Assembly: GCA_023392205.1 (NCBI GenBank)
Contig: JAEVZN010000422.1
Span: 1 to 6,888 of the forward strand
Direction: 5' to 3'
Source of the DNA: Pseudomonadota bacterium
GTDB lineage: Bacteria; Pseudomonadota; Alphaproteobacteria; Rhizobiales; Xanthobacteraceae
Length of the DNA stretch: 6,888 nt
Position 1 is the stretch's first letter. Every line of letters starts with the position of its first letter. The position numbers and the translations under genes were made by a program. This document shows, one piece after another, positions 5,911-6,888 of the stretch. The notes beneath the pieces are model-generated. The model worked only from the letters and a program-made list of their open reading frames with translations. It did no database searches and was not told the origin of the DNA.

Positions 5911-6888
5911 TCAACCCTTCAGCGGACAGGCGCCGTGATGCGGATCGGATACGTCCTTCTTGATGATTTCAAGGAACTTCAGATCGAATTTTCCGTCCGG
6001 CATTTTCTCGACGCGCTGCAGAATGATATCCTGGATCGGAAAATTGTTGTTGTTGAACTTGAAGTTGCCGCGCAGCGATTGGAAATCGGCCTTCTTCAGC
6101 GCGGCGCGGAACTTGTCGGCATCTTCGGGACCCGCTTCCTTGACGGCCGCATCAAGCAACATCATCGCGTCATACTGAAACATGGCGAACTGGGTCGGAT
6201 TGCGGCCATGCTTCTTGCGAAAGTCGTTGACGAAGCGCTCGTTGCCGGGCGTCTTCATTTCCGGATTACAGCTATAGGCGGTCTCCCGTCCCGCCGCAGC
6301 ATCGCCCATGGCGGGAAGCAGCATCGAATCAGCGATAGCCCCCATGGAATAGAGCTTGACGGACTTGTCGAGGCCCGATTGCTTCCACTGCTTCATGAAA
6401 GGAACAGCAGCGCCGCCGACATAGAAGGCATACACGGCGTCGGGCTTGGCCGCGCGCACCTGTGTGAGGACGGAGGAAAAGTCCATCTGCGTCAGCGGGG
6501 TGTAAATCTCGCCGAGGTTTTCACCCTTGAAGTTCTTGGCGACCGATTTCGCATGATCCCAGCCGGCCTGATAGTCCATCCCGAGGAACATCATGCGTTT
6601 GATGCCGGCGCGATTCAGGTGATCGGCAAGACCGATGCCCCATTGCTCATTGGCAAAGGCGACGACAAACAAGTTCTGATGGCATTTCTCGCCCGCCAGT
6701 TGTGACGGGCCGGCATTGGCGCCGATAACGAACACGTTGTTCTTCAGCAACGGGTCGATGGCCGCAAGCATCGAATTGGAAACGGCAAGGCCGGTTACAA
6801 TCTGGATCTTCTCGCGTTCAACCAGCCTGTTGGCAGCATCGGCCGCTTCAACCGGGCTGGACTTGTCATCCACCTCGATCATCCTGAC
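5911..6888 (-). CDS. Periplasmic substrate-binding protein of a Liv/HAAT-type ABC transporter (5' end outside window)
   Basis: About 325 residues are visible and the frame runs open to the right edge, so the signal peptide and roughly the first 60-80 residues are missing (the ATG at 6882 is internal). Numbered from that ATG, the start of the visible part, IEVDDKSSPVEAADAANRLVEREKIQIVTG, spans 2-31 and is the conserved region of type I (Leu/Ile/Val-like) periplasmic binding proteins. AGEKCHQNLF (63-72) is the usual first-lobe motif. FLGMDYQAGWDHAK (99-112) and FSSVLTQVRAAKPDAVYAF (135-153) mark the second lobe, and FKFNNNNFPIQDIILQRV (274-291) lies near the C-terminus. Cysteines at 67, 205 and 319 could form a disulfide. 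It delivers the substrate to LivHM. The family spans branched-chain amino acids, amides and aromatic acids, and the visible part does not decide between them. Confidence 0.9.
   Translation of the reverse strand, partial: VRMIEVDDKSSPVEAADAANRLVEREKIQIVTGLAVSNSMLAAIDPLLKNNVFVIGANAGPSQLAGEKCHQNLFVVAFANEQWGIGLADHLNRAGIKRMMFLGMDYQAGWDHAKSVAKNFKGENLGEIYTPLTQMDFSSVLTQVRAAKPDAVYAFYVGGAAVPFMKQWKQSGLDKSVKLYSMGAIADSMLLPAMGDAAAGRETAYSCNPEMKTPGNERFVNDFRKKHGRNPTQFAMFQYDAMMLLDAAVKEAGPEDADKFRAALKKADFQSLRGNFKFNNNNFPIQDIILQRVEKMPDGKFDLKFLEIIKKDVSDPHHGACPLKG

Noticed and set aside
4935..5963. A 342-codon open frame on the plus strand opposite livH
   Set aside because: Its translation is rich in Asp, His, Arg and Gln without domain structure, and it is the exact antisense of a well-supported permease. 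GC-rich codon bias produces such frames.
5935..6705. A 256-codon open frame on the plus strand opposite the substrate-binding protein gene
   Set aside because: It mirrors a clear periplasmic binding protein and resembles no known family; a shadow frame.

Overview
The window is a densely packed, GC-rich stretch of bacterial chromosome. The codon usage and the protein families (a complete Liv-type ABC transporter, a VOC-fold enzyme and a TetR regulator) suggest an alphaproteobacterium. Something near Bradyrhizobium, Rhodopseudomonas or Afipia would fit, but this is an impression from recalled protein families, not a search result. No tRNA, rRNA, CRISPR array, insertion sequence or phage gene is visible, and no stretch over 300 bases lacks a gene.

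Layout. On the minus strand, reading from the right edge leftward, there is one tight transporter operon. It holds a periplasmic substrate-binding protein (5' end off the window), permease LivH, permease LivM, ATPase LivG, ATPase LivF and then a TetR-family regulator. Junctions from LivH to LivF are overlaps of 4, 4 and 8 bases; the regulator follows 13 bases after livF. After the regulator's stop codon comes a 98-base gap (101 bases including the stop codon) holding a near-perfect 50-bp inverted repeat. A good sigma-70-like promoter is embedded in the repeat's edge. This promoter drives, still on the minus strand, a VOC-fold (glyoxalase/extradiol dioxygenase-like) protein with a strong ribosome binding site and, overlapping it by 4 bases, a 96-residue protein of unknown function. 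At the left edge the plus strand carries the C-terminal part of an alpha/beta hydrolase. It converges on the small gene with only 21 bases between their stop codons.

How the genes may work together (inference). The transporter brings in a small organic acid or amino-acid-like substrate. The TetR protein senses it or a CoA/metabolite derivative. The VOC enzyme, its small partner and perhaps the neighbouring hydrolase then convert it. Aromatic or phenylpropanoid acids are a plausible substrate class, because this family of binding proteins includes aromatic-acid binders and VOC enzymes include ring-cleavage dioxygenases; nothing in the sequence fixes the substrate. The most distinctive signal is the long inverted repeat overlapping the VOC promoter, which is an obvious candidate operator for the TetR protein encoded next to it.
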